Shown here piece by piece: positions 1-6,368 of a DNA stretch of 64,000 nt. Source of the DNA: a virus. A program made the position numbers and the translations under genes. How positions within the stretch are numbered: position 1 is the first letter of the stretch; every line of letters begins with the position of its first letter. The stretch lies in the IMG/VR virus record IMGVR_UViG_3300027659_000017, positions 1 through 64,000 of that record; one strand, 5' to 3'. The notes beneath the pieces are model-generated. The model had not been told where the DNA came from and did no database searches. It worked only from the letters and a program-made list of their open reading frames with translations.

Positions 1-51
1 CATTTTGTTATAGGGTGGGCTGAGGAGATTCAAAATAAAAGACTAACTTAG
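1..51 (+). CDS. C-terminal end of an upstream protein, partial
   Basis: Only the last 16 codons are present; the reading frame is open from the first base and stops at TAG 49-51. The visible end, HFVIGWAEEIQNKRLT, resembles the segment EVIGYAEEQANKII near the C-terminus of the next gene, which carries an HExxH motif. I infer that the two genes are tandem paralogues and that this is the tail of a second metallopeptidase-like protein. The match is short, so the call is tentative. Confidence 0.5.
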   Translation, partial: HFVIGWAEEIQNKRLT

Positions 52-55
52 CTCT

Positions 56-499
56 ATGAAAAAAATAGACATGGGAGACTATGTACTCCTTGCAGGTAGA
101 AATGCTACAGAAATATTTGATCATTACAATGTATCAGAAATGCATGGTCTTAACCTTGCTGATGCCAAGTCAGAAGAAGTAGATAAGACTGTTGGTAATG
201 GGGTTTATATTTATGGATGGACTAACTATGACCCGGCTGATAAGAAACTTACTGCAAAGGATCCATACAAACCATTCCTGTTTATTAACCTTGGTACTTT
301 TACCAAGTATTCCCCTACAGAGAAAGCTACAGCTGTTATGCATGAGACCATGCACATGAGTATCTTACTAAATAACTGGAACATCAAGGATAAGGAAGAA
401 GAGGTTATTGGTTATGCTGAAGAACAAGCTAACAAGATAATTGATAAGTTAGGATTTAGTTTTAAGGAGCAACCTAAGAAAGGGTTTTTTAAAAAATGA
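56..499 (+). CDS. Small metallopeptidase-like protein (HExxH)
   Basis: This is a 147-residue protein with the zinc-binding type motif HETMH at residues 96-100, preceded by a hydrophobic strand (FLFINLGTF) and a helix (EKATAVM), the usual arrangement around an HExxH helix. About 20 residues later the segment KEEEVIGYAEE offers a glutamate that could be the third metal ligand, as in gluzincins. There is no signal peptide or membrane segment. It lies 4 bases after the stop of a gene whose visible end resembles this protein's own C-terminal region, so it is probably one of a tandem pair. Its substrate cannot be told from sequence. A catalytically dead relative is also possible. The first hairpin of the following gene-free region starts about 10 bases after its stop. 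Confidence 0.6.
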   Translation: MKKIDMGDYVLLAGRNATEIFDHYNVSEMHGLNLADAKSEEVDKTVGNGVYIYGWTNYDPADKKLTAKDPYKPFLFINLGTFTKYSPTEKATAVMHETMHMSILLNNWNIKDKEEEVIGYAEEQANKIIDKLGFSFKEQPKKGFFKK

Positions 500-508
500 A
501 AGTATATA

Positions 509-543
509 AAGGTCCCGGGGGTATATTACTCTTGGGACTTTTT
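509..543 (+). terminator. Hairpin terminator 1 of the array
   Basis: Arms GTCCC (512-516) and GGGAC (534-538) are followed by a run of T. It lies just after the stop of the HExxH gene and would end its transcript. Confidence 0.55.
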
Positions 544-544
544 G

Positions 545-552
545 TATATTTG
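545..552 (+). promoter_or_regulatory. Promoter -7 box 1 (TATATTTG)
   Basis: TATATTTG fits the Bacteroidota -7 consensus TAnnTTTG. No TTG is seen at the preferred -33 distance, so this is the weakest of the four. Confidence 0.35.
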
Positions 553-572
553 TAGTGTCACTTATAAAAGAT

Positions 573-588
573 TGTCAATAATTTGACA
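573..588. promoter_or_regulatory. Inverted repeat, possible operator
   Basis: TGTCAA (573-578) and TTGACA (583-588) form a perfect inverted repeat around TAAT. It lies between promoter box 1 and hairpin 2, where a repressor could block a transcript starting near 558. It could instead be a small RNA stem. Confidence 0.3.
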
Positions 589-592
589 TTGC

Positions 593-624
593 AAATCCCT
601 TGGTATTTATATCAGGGGATTTTT
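593..624 (+). terminator. Hairpin terminator 2 of the array
   Basis: Arms AAATCCC (593-599) and GGGATTT (616-622) are followed by T residues. Confidence 0.55.
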
Positions 625-633
625 GTATATTTG
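600..633 (+). promoter_or_regulatory. Promoter 2 of the array
   Basis: TTG at 600-602 and TATATTTG at 626-633 are separated by 23 bases, within the Bacteroidota -33/-7 range. The promoter overlaps hairpin 2. Confidence 0.45.
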
Positions 634-670
634 GTTTTGAAAAATTATCGTTACAAGCTAGGTAAGGAAG

Positions 671-702
671 TGTCCCGGGAAAGTTTTTTCTTGGGACATT
701 TT
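671..702 (+). terminator. Hairpin terminator 3 of the array
   Basis: Arms TGTCCC (671-676) and GGGACA (693-698) are followed by TTTT. Confidence 0.55.
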
Positions 703-729
703 GTTTATAGAAAAATGTTTGTATATTTG
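701..729 (+). promoter_or_regulatory. Promoter 3 of the array
   Basis: TTG at 701-703 and TATATTTG at 722-729 are separated by 18 bases, a good Bacteroidota-type promoter. Confidence 0.5.
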
Positions 730-769
730 ATCTGTTCAAGTTAAGAATTAAGTTAATTGTTTCTGAAAG

Positions 770-795
770 TCCCAGGTCTCCCACCTGGGATTTTT
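770..795 (+). terminator. Hairpin terminator 4 of the array
   Basis: A perfect 8-base stem TCCCAGGT (770-777) / ACCTGGGA (783-790) with a 5-base loop is followed by TTTTT. It is the clearest terminator of the array. Confidence 0.75.
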
Positions 796-820
796 GGTTT
801 AAAAAAGTTTCTTATATTTG
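794..820 (+). promoter_or_regulatory. Promoter for the 841-1589 operon
   Basis: TTG at 794-796 and TATATTTG at 813-820 are separated by 16 bases. It lies 20 bases upstream of the start at 841 and should drive the three genes that follow. Confidence 0.55.
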
Positions 821-840
821 TGATACCAACAAACTGTAAT

Positions 841-1038
841 ATGGAAGAAAAAGTAATGCTCTCTTTGATAGAGAAAGAAGAAGGACTTGAAGTCCGAGTT
901 AATGAAGCTGCCTATGGTAATCTTGCTGTCATAGGTTTATTAGAGAGGATTAAGTTTAATCTTCTGTCTGATCTACCTGAAGAGGTCACTAGTCAGAATC
1001 CTAAGAAGTCTGAGTCTAAGCCTAAGTATGATGCGTAA
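841..1038 (+). CDS. Small acidic protein of unknown function
   Basis: This is a 65-residue protein beginning MEEKVMLSLIEKEEGL. A longer open frame reaches back to 757, but that extension would run through terminator 4 and the promoter, so the ATG at 841 is the likely start. The protein is charged, predicted mostly helical, and ends in a Lys/Ser-rich tail (KKSESKPKYDA). No known family is recognised. It heads a three-gene operon with the conserved small phage protein (start 1028, overlapping by 11 bases) and the GroES-like protein. Similar small helical proteins are common among phage accessory genes. Confidence 0.6.
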   Translation: MEEKVMLSLIEKEEGLEVRVNEAAYGNLAVIGLLERIKFNLLSDLPEEVTSQNPKKSESKPKYDA

Positions 1039-1285
1039 GTATGTAAAGAAACCTGTAGTAGTTGAAGCACTACAATGGACAGGGGAAAATACAAAGGAGA
1101 TTGTGGCTTTCTGTACTGAGTGTTTTAGCTATCAAAAGAATGATGTAAACATTCTGGTGATTAATACTCTAGAAGGTACCATGAAAGCTTCAATAGGAGA
1201 CTATGTGATTAAGGGGATACAAGGAGAGTTCTATGCATGCAAGCCGGATATCTTCTTATTGACCTATGATGATGTAACAAATTAA
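1028..1285 (+). CDS. Conserved small phage protein of unknown role
   Basis: This 85-residue protein matches a family widespread in unrelated tailed phages. The N-terminus is of the KKPVVVEALQWTG type and the C-terminus of the GDYVIKGIQGEFYACKPDIF type (about residues 57-76). Family members have no established function. Two adjacent ATG codons (1028 and 1031) could start it, and it overlaps the end of the previous gene by 11 bases, suggesting translational coupling. It has no membrane segments and no catalytic motif that I recognise. The family call is secure; the role is not known. Confidence 0.8.
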   Translation: MMRKYVKKPVVVEALQWTGENTKEIVAFCTECFSYQKNDVNILVINTLEGTMKASIGDYVIKGIQGEFYACKPDIFLLTYDDVTN

Positions 1286-1295
1286 AATCAACAAT

Positions 1296-1589
1296 ATGAA
1301 ACCGTTTCAAAAATTAAGAGGTAGAACTATTCTACTTAATGTTCCTAAGAGAAAGGAATCTGCTATCCAGTTAAGTGCTAAGGATGAGGAGGCAATCATG
1401 CAGGAAGCTGTAAAGATGTGGAATAAACTTACAGTGTATGCAATAGGAGACAAGGTAGAGGAAGTAAAAGAAGGTGATGAAGTATACATCCGTACTAGTT
1501 CCTTGAATATGGAGCTTGTAGAAAGAATTGATATTGACGGGGAAGTTAAGCTTGTCCTTAATGAGGGAGATGTAATTATCATCTGGTAA
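1296..1589 (+). CDS. GroES-like co-chaperonin
   Basis: This 97-residue protein follows the GroES layout. It starts with a strand of the P..RGRTILLNVPKRKESAI type (residues 3-23), where GroES has its first barrel strand and the start of the mobile loop. Next comes a central AIGDKVEEVKEGDEVYI segment (about 50-66) matching the G..v..VKvGD.V motif. It ends in NEGDVIIIW, equivalent to the ESDILAIV end of GroES. The insert between, about residues 24-45, would be the mobile loop that docks on GroEL. By analogy with T4 gp31 it may adapt the host chaperonin to fold the phage capsid protein. The fold is inferred from motif spacing; sequence identity to host GroES is low. Confidence 0.65.
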   Translation: MKPFQKLRGRTILLNVPKRKESAIQLSAKDEEAIMQEAVKMWNKLTVYAIGDKVEEVKEGDEVYIRTSSLNMELVERIDIDGEVKLVLNEGDVIIIW

Positions 1590-1635
1590 CTTTCCCTACA
1601 TAAGGGACTAAACCCCTAAAAAAGACTACAAATAC

Positions 1636-1665
1636 TTGCATTTACAAAAAGCTTTAGTATATTTA
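1636..1665 (+). promoter_or_regulatory. Promoter upstream of the small membrane protein
   Basis: TTG (1636-1638) and TATATTTA (1658-1665) are 19 bases apart, close to the Bacteroidota consensus. The box is 20 bases before the start codon at 1686. Confidence 0.55.
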
Positions 1666-1685
1666 CAGATACTAATAGACTCATT

Positions 1686-1886
1686 ATGATGACAAAGCTT
1701 GTAGTTTTAATTGTTGGAATAGCTCTTATATTGTTCTTGTTCTTAGTTAACAATGCAATGAGTAAGCCTATTTACAACAAGATGCATAATATGTGGCAAG
1801 ATGATCCAATTGGTAGACAATATGCTCAGATGACTATTGTTGTTATGTTGATCATTGCCTTTGTCCTCGGTGCTGTTGTTCTCTGA
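1686..1886 (+). CDS. Small two-span membrane protein
   Basis: This is a 66-residue protein with two clear hydrophobic segments, LVVLIVGIALILFLFLV (about residues 5-21) and MTIVVMLIIAFVLGAVVL (about 49-66). They are joined by a polar loop of about 25 residues. Two adjacent ATG codons are possible starts (1686, 1689). The gene stands alone with its own promoter and terminator. It could be an accessory holin or another inner-membrane protein acting on the host envelope. The true holin candidate lies elsewhere, at 5820, so the role is left open. Confidence 0.6.
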   Translation: MMTKLVVLIVGIALILFLFLVNNAMSKPIYNKMHNMWQDDPIGRQYAQMTIVVMLIIAFVLGAVVL

Positions 1887-1912
1887 TGTACCTTGTTTTG
1901 ACGCAATAAAAG

Positions 1913-1944
1913 AATCCTCAGAATTATTTCTGGGGATTTTTTTT
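1913..1944 (+). terminator. Terminator after the small membrane protein
   Basis: Arms AATCCTCAGA (1913-1922) and TCTGGGGATT (1929-1938) form a 10-pair stem with one wobble pair, followed by T residues. Confidence 0.75.
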
Positions 1945-1960
1945 ATTCAGAAATTTTTTG

Positions 1961-1968
1961 TATATTAT
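1961..1968 (+). promoter_or_regulatory. Promoter -7-like box before the fibre operon
   Basis: TTTTTTG is followed by TATATTAT, a variant of the -7 box seen before several late operons in this window. It lies 26 bases upstream of the ATG at 1994. Confidence 0.4.
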
Positions 1969-1993
1969 AGTATATCTATTAAAAATAAAAGTC

Positions 1994-2533
1994 ATGGACA
2001 TTTTAAATTTTATCTCTTGGATAAAGGGAAAACGCAGAATTAAAACTGCACCAAAAGGATCATTACTTGCAGTAGGTGTACCTACAGTTGCACGAGATGA
2101 CAGGTATATAACAGGAGCAATGACATTAGGTGATGCTACACAATCAGGTAATATTGGTAATACTAAACATTATGAGTTAGATAGAGCAGCTACTGATACT
2201 GTAGTAGTAGATACTCCACGTGGTATTATTGATATCATACGTATGGGATCATCTGCTCCTTTAACTCCTGGTCCAGCTTATGCTACTTCAGTTTCTTTTC
2301 GTATTGATAATTTAGGTTTAGATCTTACTCTAGCTAATAGAGATAATATATATGTACAGTATTCTGTATATTACAAAAACACTATAACTGACAATGCTAT
2401 TCCACACTTAATTGCTACAGGAGCTACAACTGGATTAGATTTTAATCTTTATAATGCTAATCCTGCAGTAGCCGGTGCTAATAACTGGGATGGTGACTTG
2501 TATGTATACTTTGAACTTTATACAATCAATTAA
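1994..2533 (+). CDS. Virion surface (fibre/decoration-like) protein
   Basis: This is a 179-residue protein. I chose the ATG at 1994 because the frame extended upstream begins with TTG inside the promoter-like box. The N-terminus, with NFISWIKGKRRIKTAPKGS, closely resembles that of the collagen-like fibre at 3002 (NFFSLITGRRVKKTLAPND), suggesting a shared attachment domain. The rest is rich in Thr, Ala and Asn with alternating strands, ending in DLYVYFELYTIN, typical of a beta-sandwich. No enzyme motif is seen. It is the first gene of the 1994-5747 operon of fibre or decoration candidates. A head fibre or capsid decoration role is inferred. Confidence 0.55.
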   Translation: MDILNFISWIKGKRRIKTAPKGSLLAVGVPTVARDDRYITGAMTLGDATQSGNIGNTKHYELDRAATDTVVVDTPRGIIDIIRMGSSAPLTPGPAYATSVSFRIDNLGLDLTLANRDNIYVQYSVYYKNTITDNAIPHLIATGATTGLDFNLYNANPAVAGANNWDGDLYVYFELYTIN

Positions 2534-2539
2534 TAAAGT

Positions 2540-2740
2540 ATGGTAAAGTTTTTCCCAGTATCTCCAGATCCATATCTTAAACAAGATAATGATATGGCAC
2601 CAGCAAAGTTTGGGCATTTAAATGCTATACTTGCTAACATACGTAGAGAATTTTCAGACAATTCTGCAGCTATTGCTGGAGGATTAAAAGTAGGTGAACT
2701 ATACAGTACACCGGATGGAACAGTAAAAATTGTAAAATAA
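2540..2740 (+). CDS. Small protein in the fibre operon
   Basis: This is a 66-residue protein, MVKFFPVSPDPYLKQDND at its start, with a central helix (HLNAILANIRREFSDNSAAI) and a short beta C-terminus (STPDGTVKIVK). It begins 6 bases after the preceding stop and is followed 6 bases later by the next gene. No family is recognised. Its position between fibre-type genes suggests a small virion component or a fibre assembly factor. Confidence 0.5.
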   Translation: MVKFFPVSPDPYLKQDNDMAPAKFGHLNAILANIRREFSDNSAAIAGGLKVGELYSTPDGTVKIVK

Positions 2741-2746
2741 ATAAAG

Positions 2747-2995
2747 ATGGCAACACAAGGATTAAACAAAGATTATGTTACTAATAAAGTATATATCTCT
2801 AGTCAGATTATGACTACAGCAGAAGCAAAGGCTGCAGAACTAACTACACTAGTACAAGATATTGCTGCTTTTGGTATTTTTCGTTCAATAGATGAAGCAG
2901 TTGCAGAAGTACCTTCTGGAACATTTGTTCTTGTTGATAAATCAGGAGGTGATTTGTCTGATGTAGTAGTAATGGTAGTACCTGCTATATTTTAA
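2747..2995 (+). CDS. Small protein in the fibre operon
   Basis: This is an 82-residue protein with a helical N-terminal half (AEAKAAELTTLVQDIAAFG) and a beta-rich C-terminal half (GTFVLVDKSGG). No family is recognised. It lies 6 bases from both neighbours in the same operon. A minor structural role is inferred only from context. Confidence 0.5.
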   Translation: MATQGLNKDYVTNKVYISSQIMTTAEAKAAELTTLVQDIAAFGIFRSIDEAVAEVPSGTFVLVDKSGGDLSDVVVMVVPAIF

Positions 2996-3001
2996 GAAGT
3001 C

Positions 3002-4222
3002 ATGTTAAATAACATATCAAACTTTTTCAGCCTGATTACAGGAAGAAGAGTTAAAAAGACACTGGCTCCTAATGATATGATTGCAATTGGTGTCAGAAAT
3101 CCAGTTACTAAACTTGACTTCCAACCATCAGCAATTTTCTTTAAAGACTTAGAAGCTCAAATAGCAAATCAAATTCCACTAGGACCTGTTGGTCCACAAG
3201 GTCCTATAGGTCCACAAGGTGTACCAGGTCCAGTAGGTCCAGCAGGATTGAACTGGCAAGGTTCATGGTCAGCATTAGGAACATATGTAATAGATGATGC
3301 AGTAGGTTACGGAGGAGCTTCTTGGTTTTGTATAGACCCTGTAGGTCCTTCTGCTACTACACCTGACCTAGATCCAACTAACTGGGCATTACTTGCATCA
3401 CAAGGATCACCAGGAACTGCAGGACCACAAGGCGTTGCAGGAGTAGCAGGACCTAATAATATTACTTTGGGTACTACAGATATTATATCTGGGGCTGCCT
3501 ATAGAGTATTATTTCAATCATCTGCAAATAAAGTAGTTTCAGACCAAAGGTTTAGGTTTGATACTACCCGTGGATCATTAATTAGTACAGGTAAATTAAC
3601 AACAACATCTAACACAGCTCTTGGAGATTGGGCATTAGGTAACAATGCAGTGGGTGGTGTTAATAATACAGCAGTAGGTTACCAAGCTTTAAGAAATTTA
3701 TCAACTGCTTCTGATAATGTAGCAATTGGTAATTCAGCTGCATTAGGAATAACAACAGGAAATGCTAATGTAGCCATTGGTAAAAGTGCTATGGGCTTCT
3801 CAACAAGTAATGTATCTGGTCTTGTAGCAATTGGATCAAATGCCTTAGTTAATGGACCTGCTGGATCTGTAGCTGTTGGAGCATCTGCATTATCATTTAC
3901 AACAGGTCAGTATAATACTGCATTAGGTCAAGAGGCTGGTATTAATGTATCAACAGGACTTGGTAATACATTTATTGGACCTCAAACAGGTAATGCAACT
4001 ACTACAGGAGATTACAATATTTTTATTGGTCCTGCAGCTGGTTTTACTGGTAACTTTAGCAGTACTTGTGTTATTGGTCAGACTAATGCTACAGCAAATA
4101 ATCAAATGGTCATTGGAGCAATTGGTGCTGAGTTTGGTACTGTAGCTGCACAAGTAAATACATCTACTAAGTATTGGGAGGTTACCATTAATGGCGTAGT
4201 ACAAAAAATTCTACTAGCCTAA
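3002..4222 (+). CDS. Collagen-like and YadA-head-like fibre protein
   Basis: This is a 406-residue protein in three parts. Residues 1-55 form an attachment region that resembles the N-terminus of the 1994 protein. Residues 60-80 carry Gly-Pro-x triplets (GPQGPIGPQG), and a second short collagen-like stretch lies near 138-150 (GSPGTAGPQGVAG). Between them is a small Trp-rich domain of the WQGSWSALGTYVIDDAV type, similar to carbohydrate-binding modules. From about residue 205 to 375 there are repeats of the NTAVGYQAL / NVAIGKSAM kind, like the trimeric YadA head and phage fibres. It should form an elongated trimer on the virion surface that contacts the host. Whether it sits on the head or tail is not clear. 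Confidence 0.8.
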   Translation: MLNNISNFFSLITGRRVKKTLAPNDMIAIGVRNPVTKLDFQPSAIFFKDLEAQIANQIPLGPVGPQGPIGPQGVPGPVGPAGLNWQGSWSALGTYVIDDAVGYGGASWFCIDPVGPSATTPDLDPTNWALLASQGSPGTAGPQGVAGVAGPNNITLGTTDIISGAAYRVLFQSSANKVVSDQRFRFDTTRGSLISTGKLTTTSNTALGDWALGNNAVGGVNNTAVGYQALRNLSTASDNVAIGNSAALGITTGNANVAIGKSAMGFSTSNVSGLVAIGSNALVNGPAGSVAVGASALSFTTGQYNTALGQEAGINVSTGLGNTFIGPQTGNATTTGDYNIFIGPAAGFTGNFSSTCVIGQTNATANNQMVIGAIGAEFGTVAAQVNTSTKYWEVTINGVVQKILLA

Positions 4223-4223
4223 T

Positions 4224-4343
4224 ATGACACCAGAAGAGGCAAAGAAGATTATTGAACAAGCTATTAATGCTGGATCATTAAAGGGTATATACAGCTTAGA
4301 TGATATGAAACTTATCATAGAAGCATTAACAGTAATAAAATAA
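4224..4343 (+). CDS. Very small helical protein
   Basis: This is a 39-residue frame starting 1 base after the fibre stop: MTPEEAKKIIEQAINAG followed by a second helix ending IIEALTVIK. It is tightly spaced between two genes of the operon (the next starts at 4350) and its composition is protein-like, with two amphipathic helices. No family is recognised. It could be a fibre chaperone or a minor virion component. Confidence 0.5.
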   Translation: MTPEEAKKIIEQAINAGSLKGIYSLDDMKLIIEALTVIK

Positions 4344-4349
4344 GAAATT

Positions 4350-4721
4350 ATGTCAATAGGTAATTTAAAAGACTACGGGAATAAAGGAAATAACTTTCCT
4401 TGGCAGTTGAAAATGCTTCAAGGGTTACAAGGTATCATTGATAGCAACACTAATTGTTGTACAAAGCTTACCGCTTTATTAGAACCACGAGTAAGAACTC
4501 CACGTGTAGTAAGAACAAGTGGTCCTTTTACAAATGCCGTAGATGTGTATAGTTTTTCTATAGCTAATGTTGGTACTGTAAATGGAACTGCGTTAGGAGT
4601 AACAATTAAGCCAGGGGAAATAGTAAACTTTGATGCCAGTGCAATGAATAACTATTTTGGTATAGGTGCTATAAATGCAGATGGTACAGGTACAGAACTA
4701 TTGATTTCTTATATATTCTAA
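4350..4721 (+). CDS. Conserved virion-associated protein of Bacteroidota phages
   Basis: This is a 123-residue protein starting MSIGNLKDYGNKGNNFPW and continuing QLKMLQGLQGI. I recognise this N-terminal signature from crAss-like and other Bacteroidota phages, where it precedes varied C-terminal parts. The C-terminal half here is beta-rich (VYSFSIANVG and GTALGVTIKPGEIVNF). A structural role, perhaps decoration or fibre adaptor, fits the neighbours. Direct evidence for the function is lacking. Confidence 0.6.
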   Translation: MSIGNLKDYGNKGNNFPWQLKMLQGLQGIIDSNTNCCTKLTALLEPRVRTPRVVRTSGPFTNAVDVYSFSIANVGTVNGTALGVTIKPGEIVNFDASAMNNYFGIGAINADGTGTELLISYIF

Positions 4722-4722
4722 A

Positions 4723-5286
4723 ATGAGTACTACAATCTACTTAGATAAGTACTCACAGAACCCTAATGGATATCTGAGCAGACTGTACACGCAGACTAAC
4801 TCTAGTACTCCTGTAACAGCTACCGCTGTTGAAGGTAGTTTATTAGATGGTGGTTTAGGAACTCTTACTATTCCTGCAAATGGATTTCAAGTAGGGGATA
4901 GCTTTACTGGTGTATTGATAGGTCACTTATCTTGTGTAGGTACAGCTACTTTACAGATTAGAGTTAAAACTGCTTCAGGAATATTACTAGCAGATACAGG
5001 TGCAATGGCAATGAGTGCTGCTACTACTAAGCACTGGAAACTAGATGTTAATTTTACTGTAAGACAATTAGGAGCAGCTACCGTAGCTTCTATAGCATCA
5101 GGAGGATTGTTTGCATATACTAAGAATTCAGGCCTTAACTTTGAAGGAGTAAATTTTAGTCTTGTAAACAACACAACTTTTGATACTACTGTATTAAACA
5201 CACTGGTTATTACTGCTCAATGGAATACTAACAATGCAGGGAACTCTATTTATTCAGAAATATTCACATTAAGTAAGACATACTAA
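4723..5286 (+). CDS. Beta-rich structural protein
   Basis: This is a 187-residue protein with Thr/Ala/Gly-rich alternating strands throughout, such as GTATLQIRVKTASGILLAD and HWKLDVNFTVRQLG, typical of a jelly-roll or fibre-tip domain. It has no membrane or enzyme motif. It overlaps the next gene at its stop (TAATG) and starts 1 base after the previous stop. A capsid decoration or receptor-contact role is inferred from composition and from its place in the fibre operon. Confidence 0.55.
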   Translation: MSTTIYLDKYSQNPNGYLSRLYTQTNSSTPVTATAVEGSLLDGGLGTLTIPANGFQVGDSFTGVLIGHLSCVGTATLQIRVKTASGILLADTGAMAMSAATTKHWKLDVNFTVRQLGAATVASIASGGLFAYTKNSGLNFEGVNFSLVNNTTFDTTVLNTLVITAQWNTNNAGNSIYSEIFTLSKTY

Positions 5287-5747
5287 TGAGTACTCAGATA
5301 TTCATAAATCAGCCTTCAGAATTTACTACACTAGTAGTACCAATTACTAGTGCGCAAATTAAAACCATGGGTACTAGTACTATAACATTATTACCTGCAC
5401 CAGGAGCTAATAAATATTATGTAGTTAATAGAGTAACTTTAGAATACACATTCGGATCTCTTGCTTATATTTTTCCCACATCATTAGCTTTTTATTTAGA
5501 TGGGTGTTTTGATTCTTATATTGATAAGACACTATTAACATCATCAACAAATACTGTTGCTACAATTTCTGGAAATTTAAGAAATACGTATCAAGTAGGT
5601 TTAGGCTCAGGTTCTGTTTTTGTAAAAACAAATAAAGATGTCTTGAATGCAAGTTTAAGTATGGGTACTCAGAATAACGATGACCCTACTACTGGAGATG
5701 GAACTATGAATGTTATAATTGAGTATAAGATAGTAACCTTTACCTAA
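5286..5747 (+). CDS. Beta-rich structural protein
   Basis: This is a 153-residue protein starting MSTQIFINQPSEF, with strands such as KYYVVNRVTLEYTFG and MNVIIEYKIVTFT at the end. Its composition resembles the previous gene and both begin with MST and a short strand (TIYLDKYSQ / QIFINQPSE), so they may share a fold. Probably a virion surface component; no specific family is recognised. Confidence 0.5.
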   Translation: MSTQIFINQPSEFTTLVVPITSAQIKTMGTSTITLLPAPGANKYYVVNRVTLEYTFGSLAYIFPTSLAFYLDGCFDSYIDKTLLTSSTNTVATISGNLRNTYQVGLGSGSVFVKTNKDVLNASLSMGTQNNDDPTTGDGTMNVIIEYKIVTFT

Positions 5748-5755
5748 CTTTAGTA

Positions 5756-5818
5756 ATGAAAATAAATCTCAAACATATCTTGATCATGGTACGTGCAGTA
5801 AGAACTCATACTTTTTAA
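5756..5818 (+). CDS. Tiny reading frame, doubtful
   Basis: This is a 20-residue frame, MKINLKHILIMVRAVRTHTF, between the fibre operon and the lysis cassette. It ends 1 base before the holin start. It could be translated as a leader peptide, but it has no independent support. Confidence 0.2.
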   Translation: MKINLKHILIMVRAVRTHTF

Positions 5819-5819
5819 T

Positions 5820-6368
5820 ATGAAAACATTACTTTGTAAATTAGTAAGTTCAGCTGGTTATAGAGATGTACATCATTTTATAAATAGTGCATTCCATCCA
5901 CAGATGGCAGGTACATGTGCAGGAGTTAGTGCATTCTTTGCAGGATTAGCATATTACTTTAATGCAGTTTTTGGAATTGTGTTACCTGTAGGTATAGGTA
6001 TTCTATTACTATTTGCTCTTGAGTTTTATACAGGACTTAAAGCTTCTAGAAAAGAAGGTTTAAAATTTGACTCAGAACTGTTTGGTAAAGGATGGTTTAA
6101 GTTGTTTGTATACATGTTGATGATTGGTGTATCACATGCAATGGCTGAAAATATTGTAATAAAACCTATTTTTGGAGTTACATTTAATGTATATGAATGG
6201 CTTCACTATGGCTTTTATAACTATATTATTATAAATTTGTTTTGGTCTAACTTAGAAAACTTTAAAAGATTAGGTTGGACAGAATACATACCTTTGTTAA
6301 AAGCATTATCAAAGCATATTAAAGATGAACCAATAAAACCAATAAAAAATGAAAGACAAGAACCTTAA
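5820..6368 (+). CDS. Holin
   Basis: This is a 182-residue membrane protein with hydrophobic segments near residues 30-50, 50-72, 90-110 and 128-145. Between the second and third is the basic loop YTGLKASRKEGLKFDSELF followed by GKGWFKLFVYML, the pattern of the toxin-secretion/phage-lysis holin family (Phage_holin_4). The C-terminus is a charged tail. It would form inner-membrane lesions that let the downstream amidase reach the cell wall. The gene order holin, small membrane protein, then amidase supports this. It overlaps the next gene by 20 bases. Confidence 0.75.
   Translation: MKTLLCKLVSSAGYRDVHHFINSAFHPQMAGTCAGVSAFFAGLAYYFNAVFGIVLPVGIGILLLFALEFYTGLKASRKEGLKFDSELFGKGWFKLFVYMLMIGVSHAMAENIVIKPIFGVTFNVYEWLHYGFYNYIIINLFWSNLENFKRLGWTEYIPLLKALSKHIKDEPIKPIKNERQEP

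Larger units (their letters stand above)
500..840. other. Gene-free regulatory stretch with four terminator-promoter units
   Basis: No convincing protein gene is present. The stretch holds four GC-rich hairpins, each followed by T residues (509-543, 593-624, 671-702, 770-795). Each is closely followed by a TATATTTG box, the Bacteroidota -7 type (545-552, 626-633, 722-729, 813-820). The boxes are spaced about 80 to 95 bases apart. An inverted repeat TGTCAA-4-TTGACA sits at 573-588. The arrangement could give three transcripts of roughly 60-70 bases before the next gene. Confidence 0.6.

Noticed and set aside
757-840. Upstream extension of the 841 gene
   Set aside because: It would translate through a perfect terminator hairpin and a promoter box; the ATG at 841 follows the promoter at the right distance.
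1958-1993. TTG start for the 1994 fibre gene
   Set aside because: The TTG lies in the promoter-like box, and the internal ATG gives an N-terminus that aligns with the fibre at 3002.
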